Source: Alteromonas portus
Lineage (GTDB): Bacteria; Pseudomonadota; Gammaproteobacteria; Enterobacterales; Alteromonadaceae
Direction of reading: 5' to 3'
NCBI RefSeq assembly: GCF_005117025.1
Contig: NZ_SWCO01000001.1
Coordinates: 186,001-250,000 of the forward strand
DNA length: 64,000 bases
A model generated the notes under the pieces. The model had not been told where the DNA came from. It ran no database searches and saw only the letters and a program-made list of their open reading frames with translations. Positions 37,905-48,304 of this stretch are shown piece after piece. Every line of letters begins with the position of its first letter. Within the stretch, counting starts at the first letter, position 1. A program made the translations under genes and the position numbers.

Positions 37905-38887
37905 TGTTGATGATGTGCAAGCTCAATGGCTTTTTCCAATGCTTTTCTGAAACTACCGGCGTCGGCTTCACCGGTTCCTGCTAAATCTAATGCAGTACCG
38001 TGATCGACTGAAGTGCGCACAAAAGGTAATCCTAATGTGATATTCACTGACGCCCCAAAACCTTTATATTTTAACACGGGTAAGCCTTGGTCGTGATACA
38101 TAGCTAGCACTACATCGGCATTTTCTAGGTATTTAGGTTGAAATATGGTGTCAGCAGGCAGTGGGCCTGTAATATTTAAGCCTTCATCTCTAAGCTCGTT
38201 GAGCGCAGGGATAATAGTATGAATTTCTTCAGTGCCAATATGACCATCTTCACCTGCGTGTGGATTTAAACCACACACGTAAATGTGGGGCTCTTTAATG
38301 CCAAACTTCAGCTTTAGGTCAGTATTGATAATATGAATAACTTTGTGCAGGCGCTCGCGAGTTATTGCTTTTGCTACATACTCAAGGGGAATATGTGTAG
38401 TAGCAAGTGCCACATTCAGACCTTCAGTTGCCAGTAGCATAACCACATCGATAGTGTTCGACTGGTAAGCGAAAAACTCTGTATGGCCGCTGAAAGATAC
38501 ACCCGCTTTGTTGATGATCCCTTTGTGCACTGGGCCAGTCACAACAGCATCGAAGTCGCCATCCATATTAGCCTGACAGGCTTGGCGCAAGGTCTCTACA
38601 ACATAAAGTCCATTTTCACTATCGAGCGTTCCAGGGGTAACTTCAACGGATTTGTCTATCTGCTTTATAAACAACGAACCCGCAGCTTGTATCTGCGGGT
38701 TATTTGTATCGTATTCGATTAGCGTTAACGGAAGCCCTAAGGCGCTCGCTCGTGCTTTCAGCATGTCGCCATCGGCAAACACGACAAGCTGGGCTTGCCA
38801 TGTTTCCTGGGCCAGTTTGATGATTAAATCTGGCCCTATACCTGCCGGTTCTCCCGGCGTTATTGCTATTTTAATTGGTGTACTCAT
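37901..38887 (-). CDS. pdxA: 4-hydroxythreonine-4-phosphate dehydrogenase PdxA
   Basis: This 328-residue enzyme oxidises 4-phosphohydroxy-threonine, and the product is used by PdxJ (encoded at 49184) to form pyridoxine 5'-phosphate. Motifs: [33 protein letters not shown] and [17 protein letters not shown] chose the ATG at 38887 because it gives the normal protein start [16 protein letters not shown]; the longer ORF runs back into surA. Confidence 0.94.
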   Translation of the reverse strand: MSTPIKIAITPGEPAGIGPDLIIKLAQETWQAQLVVFADGDMLKARASALGLPLTLIEYDTNNPQIQAAGSLFIKQIDKSVEVTPGTLDSENGLYVVETLRQACQANMDGDFDAVVTGPVHKGIINKAGVSFSGHTEFFAYQSNTIDVVMLLATEGLNVALATTHIPLEYVAKAITRERLHKVIHIINTDLKLKFGIKEPHIYVCGLNPHAGEDGHIGTEEIHTIIPALNELRDEGLNITGPLPADTIFQPKYLENADVVLAMYHDQGLPVLKYKGFGASVNITLGLPFVRTSVDHGTALDLAGTGEADAGSFRKALEKAIELAHHQQ

Positions 38888-38900
38888 GAATAACTTATTA

Positions 38901-40184
38901 TTAAGATTCGACAACTTCGACGTAAGCGGCATCGCGCATCTCACGTAACCAGTTCTCGGTTTCTTCTGAAAATTTACGATTGAAGATAAGCTGGTACGCT
39001 TTATCTTCTTTACGCTTATCTGTTGCGTCATCCATACGGCGGTCGATAAGTTGAATTAAGTGCCAGCCGTGAACCGTGCGTACTGGGTCACTGAACTCAC
39101 CAGGCTCAAGCTGTGATAATGCATCTTTAAACTCAGGTACATAGTTGCTTGGGTCAGACCAACCTAGTTCTCCACCGCGAAGGGCAGACCCAGGATCTTC
39201 TGAATATTCTTTGGCAAGCTCTGCAAAATCCGCTTCATCATTTTTCACTTCTTCTTTGAAGCGCACTAGCATTTCTCTCGCTTTATCTTCACTCAAAATA
39301 ATCGAGGGCTTAACCAGAATATGACGAGAGTTAACTTCTTCAACAGTGACTTTCTCAATGCCGCGAGTATCTAATACTTTAAGGATGTGAAAACCTGCAC
39401 CGCTTCGGATAGGACCAACAAGGGCGTCTTTATCTTTGTCTTGAATTGCTTCAGCGAATAGCGTTGGCATTGCGTTAATATTAAGCCATCCCATATCACC
39501 ACCTTCCAAGGCTTCGTTACCCGATGATGATGCAATAGCAATTTTAGCAAAATCAGAACCCGATTCTAATAGCGCAATAACTTTATCAGCGCGCTCTCGC
39601 GACGCTTGAATGTCTTCGTCAGTAGGTTCAGGTGGGAAACCAATCAGAATATGACCTAAACGGTATTCTGCCTGATTTGCCCCTTGTTGTTCCATTAGCT
39701 CTACTAGCGTATCTATTTCTTGAGGCGTGATATAAACGCGGCGACGCACGTTAGCGCGGCGTACTTCACCCATGATAATCTCTTCACGAATATCTTCACG
39801 ATAGTCGTCGTATGCGATGCCTTCAGCGGCTAATTGGGCGCGAAGCTCTTCAATATTAGCGTTTTGATTAGCCGCAATATTACCAATGGTTTGCTCAAGT
39901 TGGGGATCGCTTATACGAATACCCATGCGCTCAGCCATTTGTAGCTGTAGGCTCTTTGTGATTAAGCGTTCAATTGCCTGTGTACGAAGCGCTCGATCTG
40001 AAGGAAGTTGTTGATTATTAGCTTCGGCATTGCGCTTAACTTCTTCTATAAGGGCTTCAATTTCGCTTTCAAGCACAACGCCTTGGTCAACGATTACAGC
40101 GACACGGTCAAGCATCACTTCTTGCGCAACACTGTTAAACGAGAGTAGGGCACCTAACATCAATGCACGGATAATGAACTTCAT
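38901..40184 (-). CDS. surA: Periplasmic chaperone and peptidyl-prolyl isomerase SurA
   Basis: This 427-residue protein escorts unfolded outer-membrane proteins, LptD among them, to the BAM complex. It has a signal peptide (to about 20), a helical N-terminal chaperone domain and two parvulin (PpiC) domains (about 165-265 and 275-380; [11 protein letters not shown] and [10 protein letters not shown]). The C-terminal helix ([14 protein letters not shown]) is typical. The ATG at 40184 after AAGAG gives the proper signal peptide. It lies just downstream of lptD, as in E. coli. Confidence 0.95.
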   Translation of the reverse strand: MKFIIRALMLGALLSFNSVAQEVMLDRVAVIVDQGVVLESEIEALIEEVKRNAEANNQQLPSDRALRTQAIERLITKSLQLQMAERMGIRISDPQLEQTIGNIAANQNANIEELRAQLAAEGIAYDDYREDIREEIIMGEVRRANVRRRVYITPQEIDTLVELMEQQGANQAEYRLGHILIGFPPEPTDEDIQASRERADKVIALLESGSDFAKIAIASSSGNEALEGGDMGWLNINAMPTLFAEAIQDKDKDALVGPIRSGAGFHILKVLDTRGIEKVTVEEVNSRHILVKPSIILSEDKAREMLVRFKEEVKNDEADFAELAKEYSEDPGSALRGGELGWSDPSNYVPEFKDALSQLEPGEFSDPVRTVHGWHLIQLIDRRMDDATDKRKEDKAYQLIFNRKFSEETENWLREMRDAAYVEVVES

Positions 40185-40243
40185 ACACACTCTTTTATTA
40201 TTGGTTGATTGCATTTAAGCGCGGTTAAGCGCTCAACTGCGGG

Positions 40244-42496
40244 TTAATTTAAACTATAAGGCTGACGATAGCCAAACATACCGTCTTCAAGCATGCTTCT
40301 TTGGGTTCCCGATGAACCAATGCCTTTGAAAATAAACTGGAGCGATACACCAGAGTCAAAGTCGTCAGTTGTCTGGACACCGCTGTCGTTATAGCGGTTG
40401 TTCAGACTGCGCTGTGCGACCAGTCGAACCGCCCAACAGCAAGATTCATATTGAATGCCTGCGTAGGTTTCCACACTTCTATTGCGCTCTAGATCACGGT
40501 AGGTACGACCAACCCATTGCCAATTCTCAGAAATTGGCCAACTTGCTGAAATACCAATTTGATCAATGGTTTCACCACTTAAGTCGCGAACATAGCGATG
40601 ACTCAGCTGAATAAAGCGTGCGTCATCCTTACGGTATTCAATACCCACGCTGCTTAAATCAACTTTATCTGTGTCAGTGGTAACTTGAACATCAGAATGG
40701 AAAAACCAATTTTTGTTAAAGCGCCAATCAACCTCAGCGGCCAGGGCCGAGCGGTCTTGGTTTTTTGTGGCTGCAATGACTTTATTATCTTCAAGGTAGA
40801 ATATCTGACCCACACTAAGAACGAATTGTTCCCGATTGTTTTTATCTAACATGCGTGTGGTTGCGCCAAGGGTAATTTGGTTGTTATCGCTAATTCTATC
40901 AAGGCCTGTAAATTCTTGGCCTCGAAACAAGCCTTCAACGTCAGTTAGTAGCGGCGTCGAGTCATAGAAGCCGATAGCGGTTTGATCTTCATAAGACGTG
41001 TAAAGATACTGCACCTTGGGTTCGAGGGTCATTGACATATCGTCACTAAACCACGACGTGTCTCTCTCAAAATATAGAGCACCGTATAGGCGAGCTTGCC
41101 CCAGCGTACGTTCCACATCTTCTTTTAAGTCAGTACCTTCCACATTATCTTGCTGGTACACGGTTTGAAACAGCGTGGTTTCTGCCACGAGTTCACCCCA
41201 CGCAGCGCGAACTGGTACAGCAAGCGTTGGCGCAATATGAAAGCGGGTAGCCGTCGGCGCACTGTCTAACGTGTTATCAAAGTGGGCAATTTCTGAATCA
41301 AGATTGAACTCAAGGTATTTACCCAAGTCTTTACTGTAGTTAACTTTAATTTCTGGAACCGCCCGATAGCTGTCGGCAGTATCACCCAAAACTTCAAAGT
41401 CTTTTATATGCATATTGATTGAAAGGTTTTGAGAGTAGTAGCTCAAGCCAATGCTTCGGTATAAATGGGTATCAGAACGGCTGTAGTAGTCTGAACCAAG
41501 GTCGACTATATAGTTGTCATCACTCAAGCCGTTAAAATCAATATTGAGCAGCCAATTATCAGCAATTAACCCTTGATGCTCTAAGCGATAAAAATACCTG
41601 TCTGGATTCCCTGAAATATCTGAATCGCTGGGTAAATACTCGACATATGCTTTACCCTGACTACGCTCTGTTAAGTAGCGAAATTCAGTATTTAGCTGAA
41701 GGCCGCGAAGGGTCATCAACCTAGGTGAAATCGTCATGTCGTAGTTAGGTGCAATGTTCCAGTAAAAAGGCTGAGTGTAGTCTACACCTGTTCGACTAGA
41801 GCTGGTCAGTTCAGGGAATAGTAAGCCGGTTTGTCGTTCATTGCTTACTGGAAACGCAAAGTAAGGTAAGTAAAATACCGGAACATCGGCAATGTAGAAT
41901 CGGGTGTGTTTGGCTTGGCCCCATACGGTCCCTTTTTCCAAGCTGATTTCGCTGGCGCGGATCATCCAGTCTTCATCACCCTCCGGGCACGTAGAAAAAC
42001 TAACTTCTTTAAGCACTATGCCGGTATCTGTATCTAATACAATATCTTCGGCTGCCCCTTGCCCTACAAAACCCGTTAATTTATAGCGGGTGTTTTGCAT
42101 CTCTAAACGCTCTTCTTCAGAACGCAAAGTTACGGCATCACTTTCCACTTTTAGCTGCGCGTCTTGGTAAGTCACATCGCCTTTAGCAATGAGGTCTCGG
42201 CCACTGCCAGTGACCTGGGCTTGAGACGCACTAATTACCGCCGTGTCTGACGTTATGTCTACGTTGCCAGAGAACAATGCCACAGTGTCTTGAATGATTT
42301 CCGTTCGGTTAGCTTCAACCTTTACGTGGCCTTTGGGCATTAACGCCTGGCTACTAAAAGTAACAGGTTCGACCGAGCAAAATGCAAGAGGCGCTGCACT
42401 TGAGGCTGATTGAGAATTTGAAGCTGTCGTTTCCTGTGCAAACGCGACTGTAGGCAAAAGAGTCGCGGAAACAAGCATGGCGCAGGTGTTTTTCAT
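40244..42496 (-). CDS. lptD: LPS-assembly protein LptD
   Basis: This 750-residue outer-membrane protein inserts lipopolysaccharide into the outer leaflet, with LptE. Signal peptide to about 20, then a beta-jellyroll (about 55-170; VEANRTEIIQDTVALFSGNVDI) that joins the periplasmic LptA bridge, then a large barrel. Cysteines are at Cys40, Cys170 and Cys686-Cys687, the pattern of the four cysteines that form the two long-range disulfides in E. coli LptD. DsbC, needed for such disulfides to form correctly, is encoded at 45202. It is the first gene of the minus-strand operon. Confidence 0.94.
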   Translation of the reverse strand: MKNTCAMLVSATLLPTVAFAQETTASNSQSASSAAPLAFCSVEPVTFSSQALMPKGHVKVEANRTEIIQDTVALFSGNVDITSDTAVISASQAQVTGSGRDLIAKGDVTYQDAQLKVESDAVTLRSEEERLEMQNTRYKLTGFVGQGAAEDIVLDTDTGIVLKEVSFSTCPEGDEDWMIRASEISLEKGTVWGQAKHTRFYIADVPVFYLPYFAFPVSNERQTGLLFPELTSSSRTGVDYTQPFYWNIAPNYDMTISPRLMTLRGLQLNTEFRYLTERSQGKAYVEYLPSDSDISGNPDRYFYRLEHQGLIADNWLLNIDFNGLSDDNYIVDLGSDYYSRSDTHLYRSIGLSYYSQNLSINMHIKDFEVLGDTADSYRAVPEIKVNYSKDLGKYLEFNLDSEIAHFDNTLDSAPTATRFHIAPTLAVPVRAAWGELVAETTLFQTVYQQDNVEGTDLKEDVERTLGQARLYGALYFERDTSWFSDDMSMTLEPKVQYLYTSYEDQTAIGFYDSTPLLTDVEGLFRGQEFTGLDRISDNNQITLGATTRMLDKNNREQFVLSVGQIFYLEDNKVIAATKNQDRSALAAEVDWRFNKNWFFHSDVQVTTDTDKVDLSSVGIEYRKDDARFIQLSHRYVRDLSGETIDQIGISASWPISENWQWVGRTYRDLERNRSVETYAGIQYESCCWAVRLVAQRSLNNRYNDSGVQTTDDFDSGVSLQFIFKGIGSSGTQRSMLEDGMFGYRQPYSLN

Positions 42497-42990
42497 GCGT
42501 TAATGGGTGGCCTGTTTTGTTGTATGTTGCTTTTAAACCCAAGTAAGACGGTATTCGTCTCGGTTAGTTCGACATAACGTTTAAAAAAACCAGTGATTAA
42601 TCCCTTTATCTTCCTTACTGTCGGAGGATTAGGGCGTTCACTAACTATTACTATTTTAATTAAGCGGTCAATTCTAAGCACTTCTGCCGTAATTACCAAC
42701 CATTCAGACAAAAAAATGCACTTTTAAACACTTTACTTATCAAACTGTGAAAGGAATTGAGTAGTGTATCTTGATTTATCTTCACTTAGACCAAAAATTT
42801 AGTCGTTGGGCTATCACATTTTAATAAGCCAGTTTTAAGTGGTTTGTGCGCTAGTATTCTAAACCGCTTGCTGCACTGGTTAATATACTTAAGCATTTGA
42901 TATGATGATGTACTTAGCACGCTGTGCACGGCGTGAGCTAAACACTGCAACATCAAATTTTTATACAGTGCACCAACGGAGTATGACGCG
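42497..42990. other. 494-bp divergent region between lptD and djlA
   Basis: It must hold promoters for both genes. On the lptD side a possible sigma-E promoter is listed separately. The rest is AT-rich without an ORF of note. Confidence 0.5.
42544..42570 (-). promoter_or_regulatory. Possible sigma-E (RpoE) promoter for lptD
   Basis: Read on the minus strand: GAACTA, 16 bases, TCTTA, about 50 bases before the lptD start. The sigma-E consensus is GGAACTT with a TCnnA-type -10. lptD and surA are sigma-E regulon members in E. coli. The -10 match is only fair. Confidence 0.35.
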
Positions 42991-43869
42991 ATGTCAATTT
43001 GGGGAAAAATCCTCGGCGCCTTATTTGGCTTTATGTTTCTTAAAATACCTGGCGCTATTCTTGGTCTGATTGTCGGGCACTTTTTTGATAAAGCCTACCG
43101 CCAAGATTTCAATCAGTTAGGTGGCTTTGGCCGCTTTTTTACTGATCAAAACAACCTAAAACAGCAGGCGATTTTTTTTCACAGCTTGTTTAGCGCATTA
43201 GGCCACCTTGCTAAGTCCGACGGTAAGGTGACCGACAGAGAAATCCAAATTGCTACAGCGTTAATGGATGAAATGCGTCTAACAGGCGATGCCCGCCGCG
43301 AAGCGCAAGACGCATTTCGAGAAGGTAAAGCGCGCGACTTTCCGCTCGTTGATACGTTAAAAGGCTTCTATGATGCCAGTCACGGTCGGCGAGATATTCT
43401 TCAAGTCTTCCTAGAAATCCTTATTCAAGCTGCGTTTGCAGACGGTCAGCTTTCTCAAGAAGAGTACAATGTATTAGAAAAAGTGGCGAAACCACTGGGC
43501 TTTAGACGCCGTGACTTAGACTATTTAATTTCGATGTATGAAGCCGAAATTCGCTTTAGGCAGCGGGCTCATTCTGGCGCGGGGCAGCGAGGAAATGCTG
43601 GCGCTGGTCATCACCAGTACCGTCAGTCGGGTCAGCAGTCGGCCTACTCAGAGCAGCAAAGCTTAGATGATGCCTATCGCATATTAGGTGTGTCGGCATC
43701 TGACGATGAAAAGACAATAAAACGTGCCTATAGAAAGCGTATGTCTGAGCATCACCCAGATAAACTGGTATCTAAAGGGCTACCTGAGCAGGCAATGGAA
43801 ATAGCGAAAAAGAAGGCCCAGGATATTCAGTCAGCCTATGAGCTGATTAAACAAAAGCGTGGCTTTTAA
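42991..43869 (+). CDS. djlA: DnaJ-like membrane co-chaperone DjlA
   Basis: This 292-residue protein has an N-terminal membrane segment (ILGALFGFMFLKIPGAILGLIVGHFF), a TerB-like helical domain (about 60-185) and a Gly/Gln-rich linker (about 195-220). The C-terminal J domain (about 225-292) carries the HPD motif in EHHPDKLVSKGLP, needed to stimulate DnaK. It faces the cytoplasm. Divergent placement next to lptD is the same as in E. coli. The xerD start codon follows its stop directly. Confidence 0.94.
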   Translation: MSIWGKILGALFGFMFLKIPGAILGLIVGHFFDKAYRQDFNQLGGFGRFFTDQNNLKQQAIFFHSLFSALGHLAKSDGKVTDREIQIATALMDEMRLTGDARREAQDAFREGKARDFPLVDTLKGFYDASHGRRDILQVFLEILIQAAFADGQLSQEEYNVLEKVAKPLGFRRRDLDYLISMYEAEIRFRQRAHSGAGQRGNAGAGHHQYRQSGQQSAYSEQQSLDDAYRILGVSASDDEKTIKRAYRKRMSEHHPDKLVSKGLPEQAMEIAKKKAQDIQSAYELIKQKRGF

Positions 43870-44796
43870 ATGGCAAAACCTGAACGTGAATTAACTTATG
43901 TGCCTGCAGCAAGTCAGGCGCATATCGATGATTTTATTGAAATGTTGTGGCTTGAGAAAGGGTTGTCAGATCATACTCAGCAAAGCTATCGTACCGACCT
44001 CACTAAGCTGGCTATTTTTAGCAACAATCAAGGTGTAAAAGATATTGCTGTACTGACCACTGAGCAGTTACAGGATTATTTAGCCTTTCGACACGACCAA
44101 GGGCTGTCTACTCGCAGTACGCAACGGGCGCTTAGCGCTATTCGCGCGTTTTTCGTTTTTCTAATCAGTAAGCAGGTGCGTGTAGATAGCCCAGTTTCCG
44201 CGCTATCTAACCCAAAAACGCCTAAAGCTTTGCCTTCCTCACTCAGTGAGCAGCAAGTTGAAGATTTGCTGAATGCGCCCCTTACCGACGACCCTATTGA
44301 ATGTCGGGATAAAAGCATGCTTGAAGTACTTTATGCCACCGGGCTTCGGGTGAGTGAACTAATAGGGTTGACGATGGACCAAGTGAGCCTTCAGCAAGGC
44401 GTTGTGCGGGTGGTCGGTAAAGGAAACAAAGAGCGCTTAGTGCCCCTTGGTGAAGATGCCATTGATTGGTTGTTGACCTACATTAAAACGGCGCGGCCTA
44501 TTCTAGCGAGTAAAGCATCTGACGTAGTTTTCTTAAGTAAGCGTGGACAAAAAATGACGCGCCAAACATTTTGGCATCGCATTAAGTATTATGCGGTTAA
44601 AGCGGGAATTGAGCAGCATCTGTCTCCTCACACGTTGCGCCATGCATTTGCCACACACCTATTAAACCATGGCGCTGATTTGCGCGTGGTTCAAATGCTG
44701 TTGGGGCACAGCGATTTATCAACTACCCAAATTTATACTCATGTAGCTACAGAGCGTCTACAAACGCTTATTCATAGTCATCACCCTCGTGGCTAA
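43870..44796 (+). CDS. xerD: Site-specific tyrosine recombinase XerD
   Basis: This 308-residue protein resolves chromosome dimers at dif with XerC. All six catalytic residues are in place: Arg160 (TGLRVSEL), Lys184, His254 and Arg257 (HTLRHAFATHLL), His280 (LLGHSDLSTT) and the nucleophile Tyr289. The N-terminal SAM-like core-binding domain covers about 17-105. It starts at the base after the djlA stop. The order xerD-dsbC-recJ is conserved in gammaproteobacteria, which supports XerD over XerC or a phage integrase. Confidence 0.95.
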   Translation: MAKPERELTYVPAASQAHIDDFIEMLWLEKGLSDHTQQSYRTDLTKLAIFSNNQGVKDIAVLTTEQLQDYLAFRHDQGLSTRSTQRALSAIRAFFVFLISKQVRVDSPVSALSNPKTPKALPSSLSEQQVEDLLNAPLTDDPIECRDKSMLEVLYATGLRVSELIGLTMDQVSLQQGVVRVVGKGNKERLVPLGEDAIDWLLTYIKTARPILASKASDVVFLSKRGQKMTRQTFWHRIKYYAVKAGIEQHLSPHTLRHAFATHLLNHGADLRVVQMLLGHSDLSTTQIYTHVATERLQTLIHSHHPRG

Positions 44797-45201
44797 TATA
44801 AGAACTGAAAAAAGAATGCTACAAATGGGTCTTTGGACACGACGAGACTCGGCTAAGACATGTCGTAAATGAAAAGGTGTGTGATAGGATACTCAAACAA
44901 GAGCTCTTTTAAGAAAATCTTTGAGGGTAAACGCATTGGTTTAACGCGTTAAATTAACGGTGAAGTATATTGGCCAAATCGTTTACTCATATTCATTTAG
45001 CTATTATTTGTGACGTAATAAGTACGCAGAGCAGTAAAAGTTAGCGTCAGTAGTGCAATTTTTTGCTAAGTTTTACGGTCTAAAAGTAATAAGTGTAAAA
45101 ATTTTTAGCGATTGCTTTAAGTCGAAAGATACCTATACAAGCAACCGCACATCAGGCCTGTAAGAACAACCAAGCTTATTAGGCAAATTGGAGAGTATTT
45201 A
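44797..45201. other. 405-bp intergenic region upstream of dsbC
   Basis: It probably holds the dsbC promoter. Only tiny ORFs are present (the longest reads about 18 codons from 44818). No strong hairpin, repeat or RNA gene recognised. Confidence 0.45.
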
Positions 45202-45924
45202 GTGAAAGCAGTAAAGAAAGTATTATTAGCCAGTGTAGTCGCAGCAGGTTCACTGCTAGGGCTTAGCGCACAGGCGGCTGATGAAGCGGCTATCCGTGAT
45301 AAATTAACATCGATGCTAGGGTTAGATGTCGAAACTATTGCAGACTCTCCCGTATCTGGATTAGTTCAGGTTTCTACAAACCGCGGTTTGTTTTACGTAA
45401 GTGAAGACGGGCAGTATTTGCTCCAGGCCCGTGTGTTTAATATCGACGAAGAAATGCGAAACGAAACAGAGCTAGCCCTTTCTGGACTGCGCAAAGAAGG
45501 CGTGGCTTCAATGGAATCGTCATCGATTACGTTTAAAGCTAAAAATGAAAAACACGAAATTAGCGTATTTACAGATATTACCTGTGGTTACTGCCGTAAG
45601 TTTCATAACGAAATTGATGATCTCAACGACGCGGGTATTACCGTGCATTATCTTGCATTTCCGCGTTCTGGGCTAAACAGCGAAAACTACAATGATATGG
45701 TGTCGGTGTGGTGTGCCAAAAACCCGCAAAAAGCACTAACCAGTGCCAAAGCAGGTAATGACGTGGTAAGCGCAAGCTGCAAAAACAAAGTAGCCGAGCA
45801 ATATATGCTAGGTCAAAAGTTAGGGGTAAACGGTACGCCAAACATTGTATTGCCAGACGGTTCACTTGTGCCTGGTTACCAGCCCGCCGCGTTACTAGCT
45901 AAAGCATTAGAGGAAGCTGAATAG
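45202..45924 (+). CDS. dsbC: Thiol:disulfide interchange protein DsbC
   Basis: This 240-residue periplasmic disulfide isomerase has a signal peptide (to about 25, AQAA), an N-terminal dimerisation domain (about 26-85) and a thioredoxin-fold domain. The active site is Cys128-Gly-Tyr-Cys131, and the cis-Pro is in NGTPNIVLPDG. Two more cysteines (in VWCAKN and ASCKNK) form the usual structural disulfide. GTG start with GGAGAG upstream. Confidence 0.95.
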   Translation: MKAVKKVLLASVVAAGSLLGLSAQAADEAAIRDKLTSMLGLDVETIADSPVSGLVQVSTNRGLFYVSEDGQYLLQARVFNIDEEMRNETELALSGLRKEGVASMESSSITFKAKNEKHEISVFTDITCGYCRKFHNEIDDLNDAGITVHYLAFPRSGLNSENYNDMVSVWCAKNPQKALTSAKAGNDVVSASCKNKVAEQYMLGQKLGVNGTPNIVLPDGSLVPGYQPAALLAKALEEAE

Positions 45925-45952
45925 CCTTTCAGTTCTTAACGTTGAATATGAG

Positions 45953-45979
45953 AAAAACGCACGCTTTGTGCGTTTTTTT
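45953..45979 (+). terminator. Terminator after dsbC
   Basis: AAAAACGCAC / GTGCGTTTTT with a 5-nt loop and a T run of seven. Confidence 0.9.
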
Positions 45980-46167
45980 GTTTTCTGCGGTATGATTCGT
46001 TCTCATATTTTCTCACGTTTTTTCGTTCAGTTTTACTTTGCTGTTCTCACGGGCTTTTACTTGGAATCTGCACTAATTAACAAGTGTCTTAACTCCAATT
46101 CTTTTATTTAAAGTCTATTTGAACTGGCATCGACAACTACATTTACAGTATTGGTTAGTGGTATTTC

Positions 46168-47889
46168 ATGATTTTGCCTATTGTTCGCCGCGAAGTGTCC
46201 GGCCCCTCGTTAAGTTCAGATTTACACCCTGTTATCGATAGAATTTATCGCGGTCGTAATATTGCGAATATGGATGATTTGGAAAATGGTCTAAAAGGGC
46301 TAACTCACTTCAATGTTTTGAAGGGGATGCCGCAAGCCGCACAAATTCTTGCCCATGCTGTTGTGCAAAATAAACGGATTATTATTGTTGGCGATTTCGA
46401 CGCTGATGGGGCAACCAGTACATCGGTATGCATATTAGCGCTTCGAGCCATGGGCTATCACAACGTTGATTTTCTTGTTCCTAACCGCTTTGACTTTGGT
46501 TATGGGCTTAGCGTACCCATCGTGGATGAAGCTGCGAAGCAAGGGGCAGAAGTTATTGTTACGGTGGACAATGGTATATCTTGTATTGACGGTGTAACCC
46601 ATGCAAAGTCGTTGGGAATGCAGGTTGTTGTTACCGATCACCATTTGCCAGGTGACGTGCTACCTCCAGCTGATGCGATAGTGAACCCTAACCAACCTGG
46701 CTGTGAATTCCCTTCTAAAAATTTAGCTGGGGTAGGCGTTGCCTTCTATATCATGCTTGCGCTTAAAGCCGAGCTACAGCAGCAAGGGCATTTTGAAAAA
46801 TCGGGGTTGGCGCCACCAAATCTAGCGTCGCTGCTTGATATTGTAGCTGTTGGTACTGTGGCCGATGTAGTAGTGCTAGATAAAAATAACCGAATTTTGG
46901 TTCATCAAGGCCTTCAGCGCATTCGGGCGGGTAAGTGTCGACCTGGCATTAAAGCCTTAGTTGAAGTGGCAAACCGCGATTGCGCTCACTTAACCTCAAC
47001 TGACTTGGGCTTTGTGGTTGGGCCAAGGCTCAATGCTGCAGGTAGATTAGACGACATGTCGCAAGGCATTGCGTGCTTGTTAGAAGATGAAACGATTCAA
47101 GCGCGAATGATCGCTGCGGAACTCGATGCGCTTAACAAGGAACGCCGTGAAATTGAGACCGGCATGAAAGCGCAAGCGGAAAGCGTGCTAGAGCAAATGG
47201 CGCTGGATGAAGGCGATATGCCAAGCGCACTAGTGGTTTATCGCGAAGACTTCCACCAGGGTGTTATTGGTATTGTGGCAGGGCGTTTGAAAGAGAAGTA
47301 TCTAAAGCCTGTTATCGCTTTTGCCCATCAAGACGACGAAATCATTAAAGGTTCGGCGCGCTCTATTCCTGGCGTACACATCCGCGACGTACTTGATGAA
47401 GTCAATACACGCTACCCGGGTGTTATCGAAAAATTTGGCGGGCATGCCATGGCTGCTGGATTGAGCTTGCCCGTAGCTAAGCTTCAAGACTTCGAGCGTG
47501 CTTTTGTTGATACTGCACGTGCCCACATGGCAAAGCTTGATGGGAATCATGCTTTACTTTCCGACGGTGACTTGTCGTCGAAAGAGCTGTGTTTACCCTT
47601 TGCGCATTTATTGCGTCAAGCAGGTCCGTTTGGACAGGGCTTTGAATCACCACTATTCGATGGTGAATTTGCACTACTTGACCAACGCTTAGTTGGCCAA
47701 AAGCACCTGAAAATGGTGTTAAAAAGTGACGGCGCTAACGAGGTCGATGCTATTGCGTTTAACGTTGATTTAAAATCATGGCCGAATGCCATGGTTAAAC
47801 GTGTGCATATTGCCTATCGACTTGATATCAATGTATTTCGCGGTCAGGAAACCGTGCAGCTTATTGTGGAGCAAATAGAAGCGCGTTAG
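46168..47889 (+). CDS. recJ: Single-stranded-DNA exonuclease RecJ
   Basis: This 573-residue 5'-3' exonuclease works in recombination, mismatch and base-excision repair. DHH-family motifs: VGDFDADGATSTS (II), VTVDNGISC (III), VVTDHHLPG (IV, DHH); the DHHA1 domain with GGHAMAAGLSLP follows, then a C-terminal OB-like domain. Length is close to E. coli RecJ (577). It lies downstream of dsbC as in other gammaproteobacteria; prfB-lysS, which often follow, are not here. Confidence 0.95.
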   Translation: MILPIVRREVSGPSLSSDLHPVIDRIYRGRNIANMDDLENGLKGLTHFNVLKGMPQAAQILAHAVVQNKRIIIVGDFDADGATSTSVCILALRAMGYHNVDFLVPNRFDFGYGLSVPIVDEAAKQGAEVIVTVDNGISCIDGVTHAKSLGMQVVVTDHHLPGDVLPPADAIVNPNQPGCEFPSKNLAGVGVAFYIMLALKAELQQQGHFEKSGLAPPNLASLLDIVAVGTVADVVVLDKNNRILVHQGLQRIRAGKCRPGIKALVEVANRDCAHLTSTDLGFVVGPRLNAAGRLDDMSQGIACLLEDETIQARMIAAELDALNKERREIETGMKAQAESVLEQMALDEGDMPSALVVYREDFHQGVIGIVAGRLKEKYLKPVIAFAHQDDEIIKGSARSIPGVHIRDVLDEVNTRYPGVIEKFGGHAMAAGLSLPVAKLQDFERAFVDTARAHMAKLDGNHALLSDGDLSSKELCLPFAHLLRQAGPFGQGFESPLFDGEFALLDQRLVGQKHLKMVLKSDGANEVDAIAFNVDLKSWPNAMVKRVHIAYRLDINVFRGQETVQLIVEQIEAR

Positions 47890-47967
47890 CAGAAGTAAGC
47901 TCACACGCAGAATAAAGCCAATAAACCTAACAAACGATAAGCGCAAAGTAGGAAAGAAGAGGCAAGG

Positions 47968-48249
47968 GTGAAAAGCGAAAGACAGAAGCTGGTGGAAAAG
48001 CACAGTCAGCTGAATCAAACCGACAATGCTAAAGTGATTTCCCACGTTCAGCGGGAAGAGAAAGACAGCGACTGGGTGCGCCACACCATTATGCTGGAAG
48101 GCATTGATGTCCCTTTTATCTACCGACGTAAACAGCAATACCAAAGTTTAAAAGGCGCGCGGGTAAACGTAACCTATTATCGCCACGTTGAAGAGGTGGC
48201 TGGCATTGAGTTTGAAACCATGAAAGTGGTGAGAATAAAACGCAGCTAA
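47968..48249 (+). CDS. Conserved-looking small basic protein between recJ and recO
   Basis: This 93-residue protein has no signal peptide or membrane helix. It is rich in Lys, Arg, Glu and Gln, with a predicted alpha N-terminus and a beta-rich second half (WVRHTIMLEGIDVPFIYRR; GARVNVTYYRH; FETMKVVRIKRS). The second half reads like a small OB- or SH3-like barrel, but I do not recognise the family. GTG start with GGCAAGG upstream. It is 78 bases after recJ and 55 before recO on the same strand, so it probably belongs to that transcript. Confidence 0.65.
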   Translation: MKSERQKLVEKHSQLNQTDNAKVISHVQREEKDSDWVRHTIMLEGIDVPFIYRRKQQYQSLKGARVNVTYYRHVEEVAGIEFETMKVVRIKRS

Positions 48250-48304
48250 TATTAACGTTACCAGCGGTAACACTTTGGCCACAATCAAAACACAGTGAAC
48301 AACA

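Noticed and set aside
43870-44796. Phage or integron integrase
   Set aside because: Position between djlA and dsbC and the overall length fit XerD; no attachment site or mobile genes nearby.
44818-44874. Short peptide frame of about 18 codons upstream of dsbC
   Set aside because: No RBS, no run of regulatory codons and no following attenuator hairpin.
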